From: Salinispora oceanensis
GTDB taxonomy: Bacteria; Actinomycetota; Actinomycetes; Mycobacteriales; Micromonosporaceae
DNA: 64,000 nucleotides
NCBI RefSeq assembly: GCF_000383575.1
Contig: NZ_KB911579.1
Span: forward strand, 437,707 to 501,706
Direction: 5' to 3'
Below, one piece after another: positions 46,038 to 55,720 of this stretch (its first letter is position 1; every line of letters begins with the position of its first letter). The position numbers and the translations under genes are program-made. The notes under the pieces were generated by a model. The model was not told the origin of the DNA. It worked only from the letters and a program-made list of their open reading frames with translations, and ran no database searches.

Positions 46038-47456
46038 GTGCGACAGAGTTCCCTGGTGGTGGTCGCCAACCGCCTTCCCATCGACGACAGTACGGCGCCC
46101 GACGGTGCCTGCGAGTGGCGCCGCCGCCCCGGCGGCCTGGTCAGCGCCTTGCACTCCCCACTACGGCAGACACCCGCCACCTGGGTGGGGTGGGCGGGTG
46201 GCACCGGGCCGGCACCGGCGCTGCCCGACGTTGACGGGGTCCGAATGCACACGGTGCCGCTCACCGCCGACGACCTACGTGACCACTACGAGGGCTTCGC
46301 CAACGCCACGCTCTGGCCGCTCTACCACGACGCCGTCGAACAGCCGGAGCACCACCGCCGCTGGTGGGAGGCGTACCAGCGGGTCAACCAACGGTTCGCG
46401 ACAGCCGCCGCTGAGGTGGCCGAGCCCGGCGCCGTGGTCTGGGTGCAGGACTACCACCTACAGCTCGTGCCCGGCCTGCTCCGGGCGCTCCGTCCGGACC
46501 TGCGAATCGGCTTCTTCCTCCACGTGGCGTTCCCGCCGCCGGAGCTGTTCATGCAGCTCCCCCGGCGAGCCGAGCTCCTGCGGGGAATGCTCGGTGCCGA
46601 CCTCGTCGGCTTCCAACGGGCCCAGGCGGCACACAACTTCGCCCAACTCGCCGACCGGGTGCTCGGGCTGCCGGCCACCGACCACCGAATCGCCGTTGAC
46701 GGCCGGGTCGTACGCATCGGTTCGTTCCCGGTCTCCATCGACACCGCCGAGATGGCCGCCCTGGCCGACCGGCCCGAGGTCGCCGACCGCGCCAGCCGGC
46801 TTCGCCGTGACCTGGGCAGCCCGGGACACGTGATCCTCAGCGTCGACCGGATGGACTACACCAAGGGCATCGAGCAGCGCCTCAAGGCGTACAGCGAGCT
46901 GATCGCCGACGGACACGTCAAGGTGCAGGACACTGTCCTGGTCCAGGTGGCGGTCCCCAGCCGCGAGCGGGTGGGGCAGTACCAAATCCTCCGCAGACGG
47001 GTCGAGCGCGAGGTTGGCCGGATCAATGGCGAATTCGGCCGTGTCGGCGAGCCGGCCATCCACTACCTGACCCAGCCCTTCGACCGCGCCGAGTTGGCCG
47101 CGCTCTACCGGATCGCGGACGTGATGGCGGTGACCCCACTCCGGGACGGCATGAACCTGGTCGCCAAAGAGTACGTAGCCGCCCGGGTAGACGACACCGG
47201 CGCGCTGCTGCTCAGCGAGTTCGCCGGCGCCGCCGCCGAGCTACCCCAGGCGTACCTGGTGAACCCGCACGATCTGGAAGGCCTCAAGCAGGGCCTGCTC
47301 GCGGCGCTGCGGGCCCGACCGGATCAGGTCCGCGAGCGGATGCGGAAGATGCGGACGCACCTGCGCCAGCACGACATCCACGCCTGGGCTCGCTCCTACC
47401 TGGCCGCTCTGGACCAGGACAGCGCCCTGCTCAGTCGACTCGGTACGAGCCGCTGA
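46038..47456 (+). CDS. otsA: Trehalose-6-phosphate synthase
   Basis: A 472-residue GT20 glycosyltransferase that joins UDP-glucose (or GDP/ADP-glucose) to glucose 6-phosphate. Motifs: [10 protein letters not shown] at the N-terminus, [29 protein letters not shown], and [16 protein letters not shown] near residue 370. It provides trehalose as stress or osmotic protectant, which fits a marine actinomycete. No phosphatase (otsB) gene adjoins it. It converges on the alpha/beta-hydrolase homologue with a 15-base gap. Confidence 0.94.
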   Translation: MRQSSLVVVANRLPIDDSTAPDGACEWRRRPGGLVSALHSPLRQTPATWVGWAGGTGPAPALPDVDGVRMHTVPLTADDLRDHYEGFANATLWPLYHDAVEQPEHHRRWWEAYQRVNQRFATAAAEVAEPGAVVWVQDYHLQLVPGLLRALRPDLRIGFFLHVAFPPPELFMQLPRRAELLRGMLGADLVGFQRAQAAHNFAQLADRVLGLPATDHRIAVDGRVVRIGSFPVSIDTAEMAALADRPEVADRASRLRRDLGSPGHVILSVDRMDYTKGIEQRLKAYSELIADGHVKVQDTVLVQVAVPSRERVGQYQILRRRVEREVGRINGEFGRVGEPAIHYLTQPFDRAELAALYRIADVMAVTPLRDGMNLVAKEYVAARVDDTGALLLSEFAGAAAELPQAYLVNPHDLEGLKQGLLAALRARPDQVRERMRKMRTHLRQHDIHAWARSYLAALDQDSALLSRLGTSR

Positions 47457-47471
47457 CCGACCCACCCGGGC

Positions 47472-48287
47472 TCAGCCGGCGGACGGCTCCTTCTCCAGCC
47501 AGTCGAGGATCGCGTCGATCGGTTCCCGCCACCCGGCGTCCAGCATCAGGTCGTGGCCCATACCGGGGAAGAGCAGCGGGGCCGAGGCGTACCGTCGGGC
47601 AGCCCGGGTGAGCGCCGAGCGCGGCACAATCCGATCCTCCGGGCTACCGAGCACCAACACCGGTGGGTCGCCCACAGCCGGCTCGGGCTCTCGCCCGAAC
47701 AGCAGCTGCCACTGGGCACGTCGGGCCGGGCGGCCCAGCCGGGACAGGTGCCGCCGCGCCTCATCACGGGGCAGTTCCGGACCGAACAACTGGGCGCGGC
47801 TGCACCGCAGCCGACCGCCGACGAGCGCCGGCAACGTACCCAGGGGGTTGCGGCGCAGCGCCGTGACCGCCGTTGCCCAACCACCGAAGACTGGGGCCAC
47901 CAGCACGGCGGCGCGGGCCGGGTAGCGGGCCAGGGCGTGCGCAACCACCAGCGCCCCAGCGCCATGCCCGACCAGCACCGCCCGGCGGGGCAGCCCCGCG
48001 GCCACCTGCACCACGTCATGGGCGTACGCCCCCAGCGTGGCCTCCGGTGCCGGTCCGCTGCCAGACTGCCCACGCAGACTCAACGCGTACCCGGAGAAGC
48101 CACGCTCGACGGCGTGCCCCAGCCAGTGCTCGGCAAATGCCCAGGCGCCGTGACCGAAGCCAGGAACGAACAACAGCGGCGGCCGACCCTCATCCAGCCC
48201 GGGGACGGCCTCGAGCACCTCGCGCCGAACCGGACGGACCGGGCGAGCCCACTCCCGTCCCCGGATGACCCGTACCTGCTGGCTCAC
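47472..48287 (-). CDS. Alpha/beta-hydrolase fold protein lacking the nucleophile serine
   Basis: A 271-residue alpha/beta-hydrolase (LLFVPGFGHGAWAFAEHW is the oxyanion region). The nucleophile elbow reads VGHGAGALV, so Gly109 replaces the expected Ser. The acid (GSPEDRIVP) and the His (GMGHDLML) remain. The enzyme is therefore probably not a classical serine hydrolase, or it has lost activity. The GTG at 48287 uses a GGAGGG ribosome site contributed by the first unit of the adjacent tandem repeat. The gene follows the flavin monooxygenase gene. Confidence 0.8.
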   Translation of the reverse strand: MSQQVRVIRGREWARPVRPVRREVLEAVPGLDEGRPPLLFVPGFGHGAWAFAEHWLGHAVERGFSGYALSLRGQSGSGPAPEATLGAYAHDVVQVAAGLPRRAVLVGHGAGALVVAHALARYPARAAVLVAPVFGGWATAVTALRRNPLGTLPALVGGRLRCSRAQLFGPELPRDEARRHLSRLGRPARRAQWQLLFGREPEPAVGDPPVLVLGSPEDRIVPRSALTRAARRYASAPLLFPGMGHDLMLDAGWREPIDAILDWLEKEPSAG

Positions 48288-48294
48288 CGGGTAA

Positions 48295-48455
48295 ACCCTC
48301 CGCTCGCGACTGCGGGGCTCGCAAGCTCACTCCTCGCACTCACCACGCCCACCCTCCGCTCGCGACTGCGGGGCTCGCAAGCTCACTCCTCGCACTCACC
48401 ACGCCCACCCTCCGCTCGCGACTGCGGGGCTCGCAAGCTCACTCCTCGCACTCAC
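48295..48455. repeat. Tandem array of exact 56-bp units, 2.9 copies
   Basis: Units start at 48295, 48351 and 48407 (partial) and are identical where they overlap. The core GACTGCGGGGCTCGCAAGCT followed by CACTCCTCGC is shared with the array at 25449-25588. On the coding strand the array runs from the stop codon of the flavin monooxygenase gene to the ribosome site of the hydrolase gene. Confidence 0.92.
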
Positions 48456-49858
48456 TTGGCCTCCAGGTCGTGCAGGGCGCGCTGCAGGGCGCGCAGGTAG
48501 TCGGCGTGACCGACCTCGAACCAGTGCCGGCTGCTCTCCTTGACCGGCCCCGCGTAGCGCTCCCCCGCCCGCGCCGTCACCGTGGCGGCGAAGGCTGCCG
48601 CCTTGCTGGGCCGGGTCTCCCGCAGTCGCAGCAACCGGGCGAAGAGCACGCTCTGCCAGTGAGACAGCGGGAAGATACCGGAATCCGGTTGCACCAGGCC
48701 GGCCACGGCGAGGGTCGGATGATTCGGCACAAAGGCGTTGAGCCACAGCGCCGGACGCCCGGCCCCGCCATCGTCGCCAAGGATCTTCGGGTCGAGAAAC
48801 TCGAACCGGGGCAGGTAGCCGGTGGCGAACACGACCAGCTCCGGATCGACCTTCCGGCCGTCCGCCAACTCGACGGAGTCCGGGTGGAAGCGGACGGCGT
48901 CCGGCACCGGAGTGACCCGGCCATGGCCCAGATAGTAGACAAGCTGACTGTTCACGATCGGATGCGTCTCCAGCATCCGGTGGTCGGGCTGCGGCAGACC
49001 GAAACGGGTCAGATCCCCCACACTCACCCGGAGGAGGCGGTGAAAGAGCCACTGACGGAGCCGCCGGGGCAACCGCAGCGCCAGCAACAGGTCGTTGAGC
49101 TGGTCAGCCGGACGGCCGAGGAGATACTTCGGTGCGTACCAGTAGCCACGGCGCGTGGAGTGCCAGCAGTGGGCGGCCTGCTGGGCCGCCTCGGCGGCGA
49201 TGTCGCAGCCGGTGTTGCCGGCACCGACCACCAGCACCCGCCTGCCCCGCAGCTGCGCCGGATCCTGGTAGGACGAGGCGTGCATGACCTCACCCCGGAA
49301 CTCGGCAAGGCCCTCGTGGTTGGGCAGCTTCGGCGACCAGTTGTGGCCGTTGGCGACCACAACCGCGGCGTACCGGGAGGTCCGTTCCGGGCCGTAGCCG
49401 CCGGTGCTGCGGGTCGTGACGTCCCACCGGTCGCCATCCGCCGGCTCGACCCGCACCACCTCCGTGCCGAACCAGACGTGCCGGCGCAGGTCGAAGTGGT
49501 CCGCATACCGCTCGAGGTAGGAGAGCAACTGGCTGTGATGCGGGTAGTCCGGCCAGTCGTCCGGCATCGGGAAATCGGGGAACTGGGTTAACGGACGCGA
49601 CGAGATCAGGTGGGTGCTGGCGTAGACCGGGCTGCGGTCGTGCCGCCAGTTCCACACCCCGCCGACTCCGGTCTCCCGCTCGTAGCAGTCGACGCCGAAC
49701 CCGTGCTCGGTCAAATTCTTGATCGCGGTCAGCCCACTTGGGCCCGCCCCGATCACGCAGACCGTCTCACCGCGGTCGGAGACGGAGCGGCCGTCACGGT
49801 TCAGGTCGAGGGCACTCGACGCCGGGTCGGGCCAGCCGTGATCGGTGGAGGTGGTCAC
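48452..49858 (-). CDS. Flavin-containing monooxygenase
   Basis: A 468-residue FMO/Baeyer-Villiger-type flavoprotein. It has an FAD motif (VCVIGAGPSGLTAIKNLTEH, residues 32-52), an NADPH motif (VLVVGAGNTGCDIAAEAA, near 210), and the ATGYLPRFEF element near the C-terminus. It would oxygenate a nucleophilic N- or S-group or a ketone using NADPH and O2. The substrate is unknown. It is the first gene of a pair with the hydrolase homologue, separated by the 56-bp repeat array. Confidence 0.9.
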   Translation of the reverse strand: MTTSTDHGWPDPASSALDLNRDGRSVSDRGETVCVIGAGPSGLTAIKNLTEHGFGVDCYERETGVGGVWNWRHDRSPVYASTHLISSRPLTQFPDFPMPDDWPDYPHHSQLLSYLERYADHFDLRRHVWFGTEVVRVEPADGDRWDVTTRSTGGYGPERTSRYAAVVVANGHNWSPKLPNHEGLAEFRGEVMHASSYQDPAQLRGRRVLVVGAGNTGCDIAAEAAQQAAHCWHSTRRGYWYAPKYLLGRPADQLNDLLLALRLPRRLRQWLFHRLLRVSVGDLTRFGLPQPDHRMLETHPIVNSQLVYYLGHGRVTPVPDAVRFHPDSVELADGRKVDPELVVFATGYLPRFEFLDPKILGDDGGAGRPALWLNAFVPNHPTLAVAGLVQPDSGIFPLSHWQSVLFARLLRLRETRPSKAAAFAATVTARAGERYAGPVKESSRHWFEVGHADYLRALQRALHDLEAK

Positions 49859-49957
49859 CGAGGCATCTCCTTAGGTGCGGCACGGATGCCGGGTCGCGCA
49901 GCATCCTGCCCACATCGGATGCACAATGTCCAGCCCGGCCCGGCGCCGGCCCGCGTC

Positions 49958-50905
49958 CTAGATCTGACGGGCGAGGTCGGCAGCGCCGATGAGACCGGCG
50001 TTGTTGCCGAGCTTGGCGGGACAGATCTCCGCCACCGGCAGCCGACCCCGCTGCGCGAGCGCCTCGGTGAAGGCGGAGCGAGCCGGTCCCAGCAGCAGAT
50101 CGCCGGCTTCGACGACGCCACCGCCGACCACCAACACCTGTGGGTCCAGGATCTGTGCCAGGTCGGCGAGGCCGTTGCCGAGCCAGTGGCCGACCTGGGC
50201 GAAAGCCTCCGTGGAAACCGGGTCACCGTCCTGCGCCGCGGCGGTGATCATCCGGCCGGTGATCGCGTCAACGTCGCCACCGGCGCACGCCAGCAGGCCG
50301 GCAGCGCGGTGCGGTTCCTGGCGGGCCGCGGCGCGGGCGAACCGCACCAGGGCGCTTCCGCTGGCGTACTGCTCGATGCAGCCCAGCCGGCCGCAGCCGC
50401 ACTGGTGCCCGTCCGGCACGCTGAGCATGTGTCCCAGCTCGGCGGCGATGCCGTGCGCGCCACGCACCAACTCGCCGCCGAGCACGATCCCGCCGCCAAC
50501 CCCGGTGCCGATGGTGAACATGACCATCGAGTCCTCGGCATCGCGGGCCGCGCCGTAGCGGAACTCCGCCCAGGCGGCCACGTTGGCGTCGTTCTCCACG
50601 ATCACCGGCAGGTTGGTGGCTCCGTTGACGAACTCGCGCAGCGGCTCGTCCCGCCAGGCGAGGTTCGGGGCGAAGAGCACAGTCGAACGACTGGCGTCGA
50701 TCCAGCCGGCCGCGCCGATGCCGACGCCCTCGATCGCCCGGCCCTCGGCCAGTTCTCGGATCACCTCAACGATGAGGTCGCAGGTCTTGCCGACGTCATC
50801 CGCGGGAGTGTCCCGTCGGGTCTGCACGAGCACCGTGCCCGTGTCGTCCACGACGCCGGCTGCGACCTTCGTGCCACCGACGTCCACTCCGATGGTCAGC
50901 GTCAC
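49958..50905 (-). CDS. glkA: ROK-family glucokinase
   Basis: A 315-residue ROK kinase. The N-terminal phosphate motif is IGVDVGGTKVAAGVVDD, the catalytic base region is VENDANVAAWAE, and the zinc motif CGCGRLGCIEQYASGSAL is complete. It phosphorylates glucose for glycolysis and in actinomycetes also supports carbon-source control. The GTG at 50905 is preferred because AGAGGGGA is well placed for it; a GTG three codons upstream is possible. It is the last gene of a leftward group with the SRPBCC and DUF5304-like genes. Confidence 0.9.
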   Translation of the reverse strand: MTLTIGVDVGGTKVAAGVVDDTGTVLVQTRRDTPADDVGKTCDLIVEVIRELAEGRAIEGVGIGAAGWIDASRSTVLFAPNLAWRDEPLREFVNGATNLPVIVENDANVAAWAEFRYGAARDAEDSMVMFTIGTGVGGGIVLGGELVRGAHGIAAELGHMLSVPDGHQCGCGRLGCIEQYASGSALVRFARAAARQEPHRAAGLLACAGGDVDAITGRMITAAAQDGDPVSTEAFAQVGHWLGNGLADLAQILDPQVLVVGGGVVEAGDLLLGPARSAFTEALAQRGRLPVAEICPAKLGNNAGLIGAADLARQI

Positions 50906-50973
50906 CGCTGCCACTCCCCTCTGCTGTGCTGCCCGACCCGGGGCGTCGCGCCGGTCGGGTCGGGGGTACTGGG

Positions 50974-51597
50974 TCAGGCCCCTCGGGCGCTCTCGCCCAT
51001 GTCGCCGGGTGCCCGCGCGGCGGGCACGACGGGACGGTCAGCCATCGCCGGCACCTTCTCTGTCGCGGCCGGCCCGGCGGCGTTGCCGGGCGGTGCGGCG
51101 GCCGGGACGGGGGCCTCCTCCGCCCGAGTCGCGGCGGACCAGGCATCCCCCTCGGGCGCCGACGGAGAATCATGCCTGCTCCGGGTAGCTGCCTGCCACA
51201 CCGGGGTTGACCGCCCCGATGCCGCGGCTTCCGCGGTGGGGTCCGCCGCCGAAGTGGGGGCCGCCTGCGCCGAGGCGAATGCTCGGAGCAGGCTCGCCAC
51301 TCCGGCAGCCAGATCACCGGCTCCGGTGGCGAGCCGCTCGGCGAATTCCGGACTCGGGTCCCGTAAGGCGACAATCGCCCGGCAGAGCGGGCAGATGCAG
51401 CACTCCGCCGTACCGGTCGACAGACCGGCACCGGTCGAGTTCCCAGCGTGACCGAGAACACTCGAGACGACCCCACCGAGCGGACCCCAGGAGGTGCCAC
51501 CCTCCGCGCCGGCCGCGGCGAGCCGCACCGCGGCCAACAGGGTCGCGACCAGTCGTTCCGCCTCTTCCCGGGCCGAGCCCGGATCCGTTGCCGTCAT
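50974..51597 (-). CDS. DUF5304-like hypothetical protein
   Basis: A 207-residue protein. The N-terminal half is helical with a central ECCICPLCRAIVALRD segment whose three cysteines (CCxxC) could bind metal. The C-terminal half is Ala/Pro-rich and probably disordered. Similar proteins occur in Streptomyces next to the SRPBCC and fadD genes. The ATG at 51597 has GGAGG upstream. No function is known. Confidence 0.75.
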   Translation of the reverse strand: MTATDPGSAREEAERLVATLLAAVRLAAAGAEGGTSWGPLGGVVSSVLGHAGNSTGAGLSTGTAECCICPLCRAIVALRDPSPEFAERLATGAGDLAAGVASLLRAFASAQAAPTSAADPTAEAAASGRSTPVWQAATRSRHDSPSAPEGDAWSAATRAEEAPVPAAAPPGNAAGPAATEKVPAMADRPVVPAARAPGDMGESARGA

Positions 51598-51637
51598 GAT
51601 CGGCTCCTCCACGAAACGGCCGCGTCACTGCGGCACG

Positions 51638-52081
51638 TCAGATGCTTTCTACCCGGCGCTTGAGCTGCTTCAACGCAGCTTCCATGATCATTCTCTCCGC
51701 CTTACGGCGAAACATGCCAAGCATCCCGACCGACAGCTCGACCTCCAGCGTGTACGTCACCGTGGTCGTGCCGTCGGCGTTGCCGACCAGGTCGTACGAA
51801 CCGCGCTGGGTGCGTTGCATTCGAGAGGGCTCCGCCAAGTGCCACCCGATCCGGCTGAGGTCGTCTGCGTACTCGTAGACCAGCACATACTCGTCCACCA
51901 GAACTCCGGCGTCGAGGGTGAACCGCACCTGACGGGCGGAGCCGTCGGCGTACTCCTCCAGGACCTCCACCTGCCGCAACGTATCGGTCCATTCGGGGTA
52001 GCTCGGAAGGTCACAAATGACCGCCGCCACCCTTTCCGGTGCCGCACCGATCGTGATCGACTGGGTGGAAGAGTCCGCCAT
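51638..52081 (-). CDS. SRPBCC (START/polyketide-cyclase-like) lipid-binding protein
   Basis: A 147-residue SRPBCC-fold protein (VAAVICDLPSYPEWTDTLRQ, then VTYTLEVELSVGMLGM and a long C-terminal helix). The fold binds hydrophobic ligands. Its position divergent from a long-chain acyl-CoA ligase gene matches Rv2185c near fadD15 in M. tuberculosis. A role in fatty-acyl or glycolipid handling is inference. Confidence 0.85.
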   Translation of the reverse strand: MADSSTQSITIGAAPERVAAVICDLPSYPEWTDTLRQVEVLEEYADGSARQVRFTLDAGVLVDEYVLVYEYADDLSRIGWHLAEPSRMQRTQRGSYDLVGNADGTTTVTYTLEVELSVGMLGMFRRKAERMIMEAALKQLKRRVESI

Positions 52082-52207
52082 GGGGGCAGGCTACCGGGCT
52101 ATGTGACGAACCTGTCTGCACCACCCTCGGCGTCGGACGGGTAGGTTGCGACTGAGCCGACCGCGAGGGCGGCCTGCCCGGCCAGCGTGAACACGAGGAG
52201 AGTGCAG

Positions 52208-54007
52208 GTGCGCGAGTTCTCCGTCCCACCGATCGTCACTGTCGGCGACTCGGCCAATCTAACCGATCCGGTCTGGGAAAACGCTGAGGTCGCCCCAGAC
52301 GTGGTGCAGTTCATCCGTGCGGGCGCCGACGACGCCTGGGTCGACGTGACCTGCCGCCAGTTCCGCGACGAGGTGATCGCGGTGGCACGCGGCCTGGTCG
52401 CGGCCGGGGTACAGCCCGGCGACCGGGTCGGGCTGATGAGCCGCACCCGGTACGAGTGGACGCTCTTCGACTACGCGATCTGGGCGGCCGGCGCGGTCAC
52501 CGTGCCGATTTACGAGACCTCCAGCGCCGAGCAGACCGCCTGGATCCTGTCCGACTCGGGGGCGGTCGGCGTCCTGGTGGAGACGGACACGCACGCCGCG
52601 GTGGTCGCCGGCGTCCGAGACCGGGTACCTGAGCTGGCGCACGTGTGGCAGATCGACCGTGGCGGAATGGACGAGTTGGTCACCGCCGGTGAGTCGGTTG
52701 ACCCGACCGAGATCGAGCAGCGCCGCGCGGCCGTGCGAGCCGACGATATCGCCACCCTCGTCTACACCAGCGGCACCACCGGCCGCCCCAAGGGGTGCAT
52801 GCTGACCCACCGCAGCATGTTCGCTGACATCGCCAACGCCGTGCCCGTACTGCCCAACCTGTTCGGCCCGGGCGCCTCCACCCTGCTGTTCCTGCCACTC
52901 GCCCACGTCTTCGCCCGGCTGATCCAGATCGGTGTGGTGCAGGCCCGCGCCACCATGGCCCACTGCCCGGACACCAGCGAACTACTCCCCCGGCTGCAGG
53001 CGGTTCGCCCCACGTTCGTGCTCTCCGTCCCCCGGGTCTTCGAGAAGGTCTACAACAGCGCCAAGCAGAAGGCCGACGCCTCCGGCAAGGGTCGGATCTT
53101 CGCCCGTGCCGAGGCCGTCGCGATCGCGTACAGCGAGGCGCTGGAGACCTCAACCGGGCCGGGCCTGGCGCTCCGGATTCAGCACGCGCTCTTCGACCGT
53201 CTGGTCTACCGCAAGCTGCGGGCCGCGCTCGGTGGACGGTGCAACGATGCGATCTCCGGCGGGGCGCCACTCGGCGCGCGACTTGGGCACTTCTTCCGCG
53301 GCGTGGGGGTGACCATCTACGAGGGATACGGGCTGACCGAAACCTCCCCCGCCGCCTCCACCAACCTGCCCGACGCCATCCGGATCGGCAGTGTCGGACG
53401 CCCCCTGCCCGGGGTGACCATCCGGATCGACGACGACGGCGAAATCCTCGTCGCCGGAGACCTGGTCTTCCGGGGTTACTGGCGCAACGAGGCCGCCAGC
53501 GCGGATGTGCTCACCACCGACGGCTGGTTCCGCACCGGCGATCTGGGCCAACTCGACAGCGACGGCTACCTGCGGATCACCGGCCGGAAGAAGGAGATCA
53601 TCGTGACCGCGGGCGGCAAGAACGTCGCTCCGGCGGTCCTTGAGGATCAGGTCCGGTCGCACCCGCTGGTCAGCCAGTGCGTGGTGGTCGGCGACCGGCA
53701 GCCCTTTGTCGCGGCGCTGGTCACCGTGGACGAGGAGGCGCTGCCGGCGTGGTTGGAGGAGGCCGGTCTGCCCGCGACCACCCCGGTCGAGCAGCTCCGC
53801 GAACACGAGGGGCTGCGGTCCGAGATCCAGTCCGCGATCGACACGGCCAACCAGGCCGTGTCCCGGGCCGAGGCCATCCGAGTCTTCCGAATCCTGCCTC
53901 GGGACTTCACCGAGACGACCGGCGAGCTGACCCCCTCCCTCAAAGTAAAACGACAAATCGTGCACAAGTCGTACGCCACAGAAATCGCTGATATCTACCG
54001 AAGCTGA
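52208..54007 (+). CDS. fadD15: Long-chain fatty-acid-CoA ligase, FadD15-like
   Basis: A 599-residue adenylate-forming enzyme. The AMP-binding motif TLVYTSGTTGRPKGCMLTH, GYGLTETSPA, and the hinge/C-terminal region GWFRTGDLGQLDSDGYLRIT with GRKKEIIVTAGGKNV are intact. It activates long-chain fatty acids to acyl-CoA. The GTG at 52208 with GAGGAGA upstream is chosen; the frame is open to 52187. The symbol follows synteny with Rv2187. Confidence 0.9.
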   Translation: MREFSVPPIVTVGDSANLTDPVWENAEVAPDVVQFIRAGADDAWVDVTCRQFRDEVIAVARGLVAAGVQPGDRVGLMSRTRYEWTLFDYAIWAAGAVTVPIYETSSAEQTAWILSDSGAVGVLVETDTHAAVVAGVRDRVPELAHVWQIDRGGMDELVTAGESVDPTEIEQRRAAVRADDIATLVYTSGTTGRPKGCMLTHRSMFADIANAVPVLPNLFGPGASTLLFLPLAHVFARLIQIGVVQARATMAHCPDTSELLPRLQAVRPTFVLSVPRVFEKVYNSAKQKADASGKGRIFARAEAVAIAYSEALETSTGPGLALRIQHALFDRLVYRKLRAALGGRCNDAISGGAPLGARLGHFFRGVGVTIYEGYGLTETSPAASTNLPDAIRIGSVGRPLPGVTIRIDDDGEILVAGDLVFRGYWRNEAASADVLTTDGWFRTGDLGQLDSDGYLRITGRKKEIIVTAGGKNVAPAVLEDQVRSHPLVSQCVVVGDRQPFVAALVTVDEEALPAWLEEAGLPATTPVEQLREHEGLRSEIQSAIDTANQAVSRAEAIRVFRILPRDFTETTGELTPSLKVKRQIVHKSYATEIADIYRS

Positions 54008-54021
54008 CTACCATCCGTCAC

Positions 54022-55713
54022 GTGCCCGCCTCCACTCCGAAACTGCCCCGACCGCATCCCCTCGCCGCTGCCGCGCGCGTGGTGATGCTGGCCCTGGTGG
54101 CGGTACTGAGCCTGCTCGCCACGCACGACCTCGCCCAACTGTGGTGGATCGCGCTCCTGGCGGCGGCGGGCCTGCCGGCGCTGCTCGCACCGACACACGA
54201 CCGGCTCGGGCCGCTAAGCCGGGGCGCCGAGGTGGTGGTGCTGGGGCTCGCCACCAGCCACGTCGCCTCGGTGGCGACGATCGGCGTCCAGAACGCCGGG
54301 CTGGGCGCCTCCGCGGTGCTGCCATACCTGACCGTCCCGGTCACCGTCACCGCCCTGCGCCGACGCTTCCGCGAGGGCGCAGGGCTGCTGGCGATCATCG
54401 GTCTCACCCTGCTGCTGGCCGGGGCACTGACCGAGGTCGACGGCCAACGGCAGCTCTTCCAGGTCGGCTACCTGGCGGTCAGCGCCCAGTGGCTGGCCCT
54501 CTCCGGCCTCGGGCTCTACGCGGCGCGAACCCTGCACCGGGTCATCCGGGCCCGCGGCGACAGCAAGCCCCAGCCGTACGCGGAGGCGACCCGCCTGCTA
54601 ACCCAGCTACGCACAGTGGCTCGAAAGCTCCCTGGAGCCACGCTGGACCCGGGTGGCATCTCCGAGCACCTGCTGGAGGAGCTGCGGACGCTGGCCCGGG
54701 CGGACCGGGGGGCCGTCCTGTCGGCCAGTGGTGGTGGCCGGCTGGTGGTCCTGGCCCAGTGCGGGACCGACCGGGTGGACTGGGAGACCACACTGGATGC
54801 GGACTCGGCGATCGCCGACGCGTGGGCCAGCCAGCAGCCGCAGACCGCCGCACACTCGCAGGTCCGCTCGCCCGTCGGTGGGGAGGTCTCCGCGCTGATC
54901 CTGCCGCTGGTCGCCGGGGTGCGTACGGTCGGGTTGGTGGTGTTGGAGGCGGATGTCGTACGCGCGTACCCGCCCGCGGTCGTCGCCCGGGCAACCGGGC
55001 TGACCTCCCCCGCCGCGCTGCGCCTGGAGGCAGCCCTACTCTTCGACGAGGTGCGCTCCCTGGCCACCAACGAAGAACGGCAACGGCTCGCCCGGGAGAT
55101 CCACGACGGGGTGGCCCAGGAGCTGGTGATGGTCGGCTACGGCATCGACAACGCCCTCGCCACGCTGCACGAGGACACCGAGGAGACCGCTGAGTCGCTG
55201 CGTGCACTACGTCAGGAGGTCACGCGGGTCATCACCGAGCTGCGACTCAGCCTCTTCGAGCTGCGCAGCGAGGTGGACCGGCACGGGGGCCTCGCCGCCG
55301 CCATCGCCGAGTACGCGCGCACCGTCGGGGTCTCCGGCGGCCTGCGGGTACACCTGTCGCTGGACGAGTCGACCGCCCGGCTACCCGCCGCCACCGAGGC
55401 CGAGCTCCTGCGGATCGCCCAGGAGGCGGTGGCCAACGCCCGCAAGCACGCTGGCGCCTCGAACCTCTGGGTCACCTGTGCCGTGGACCCGCCGTACGCC
55501 CAGATCGAAGTGTCGGATGACGGTCACGGGATCTCCGACCAGCCTGCGGACGGGCACTACGGTCTTGCGATCATGGCGGAGAGGGCGGAACGTATCCGAG
55601 GTCGACTGGAGATTCGGCCGCGGCAGCCGAGCGGCACAACGGTGGCCGTGGTGGTTGGTTCGTCACCCCAGCGCGATAACGTGCGTGGCAGTACCGCAGC
55701 AGAAGGGGAGTAA
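54022..55713 (+). CDS. Sensor histidine kinase, NarL-partner type
   Basis: A 563-residue kinase. About five N-terminal membrane segments (residues 15-175) are followed by a GAF-like sensor domain (about 205-340), a HisKA_3 dimerisation domain with the phospho-acceptor His in REIHDGVAQELVMVG (about residue 360), and a HATPase domain (IAQEAVANARKHAGA; DDGHGIS; GHYGLAIMAERAERI). It lies 14 bases after fadD15 and 7 bases before its response regulator gene, so it probably forms an operon with both. Confidence 0.92.
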   Translation: MPASTPKLPRPHPLAAAARVVMLALVAVLSLLATHDLAQLWWIALLAAAGLPALLAPTHDRLGPLSRGAEVVVLGLATSHVASVATIGVQNAGLGASAVLPYLTVPVTVTALRRRFREGAGLLAIIGLTLLLAGALTEVDGQRQLFQVGYLAVSAQWLALSGLGLYAARTLHRVIRARGDSKPQPYAEATRLLTQLRTVARKLPGATLDPGGISEHLLEELRTLARADRGAVLSASGGGRLVVLAQCGTDRVDWETTLDADSAIADAWASQQPQTAAHSQVRSPVGGEVSALILPLVAGVRTVGLVVLEADVVRAYPPAVVARATGLTSPAALRLEAALLFDEVRSLATNEERQRLAREIHDGVAQELVMVGYGIDNALATLHEDTEETAESLRALRQEVTRVITELRLSLFELRSEVDRHGGLAAAIAEYARTVGVSGGLRVHLSLDESTARLPAATEAELLRIAQEAVANARKHAGASNLWVTCAVDPPYAQIEVSDDGHGISDQPADGHYGLAIMAERAERIRGRLEIRPRQPSGTTVAVVVGSSPQRDNVRGSTAAEGE

Positions 55714-55720
55714 CCCGAGG

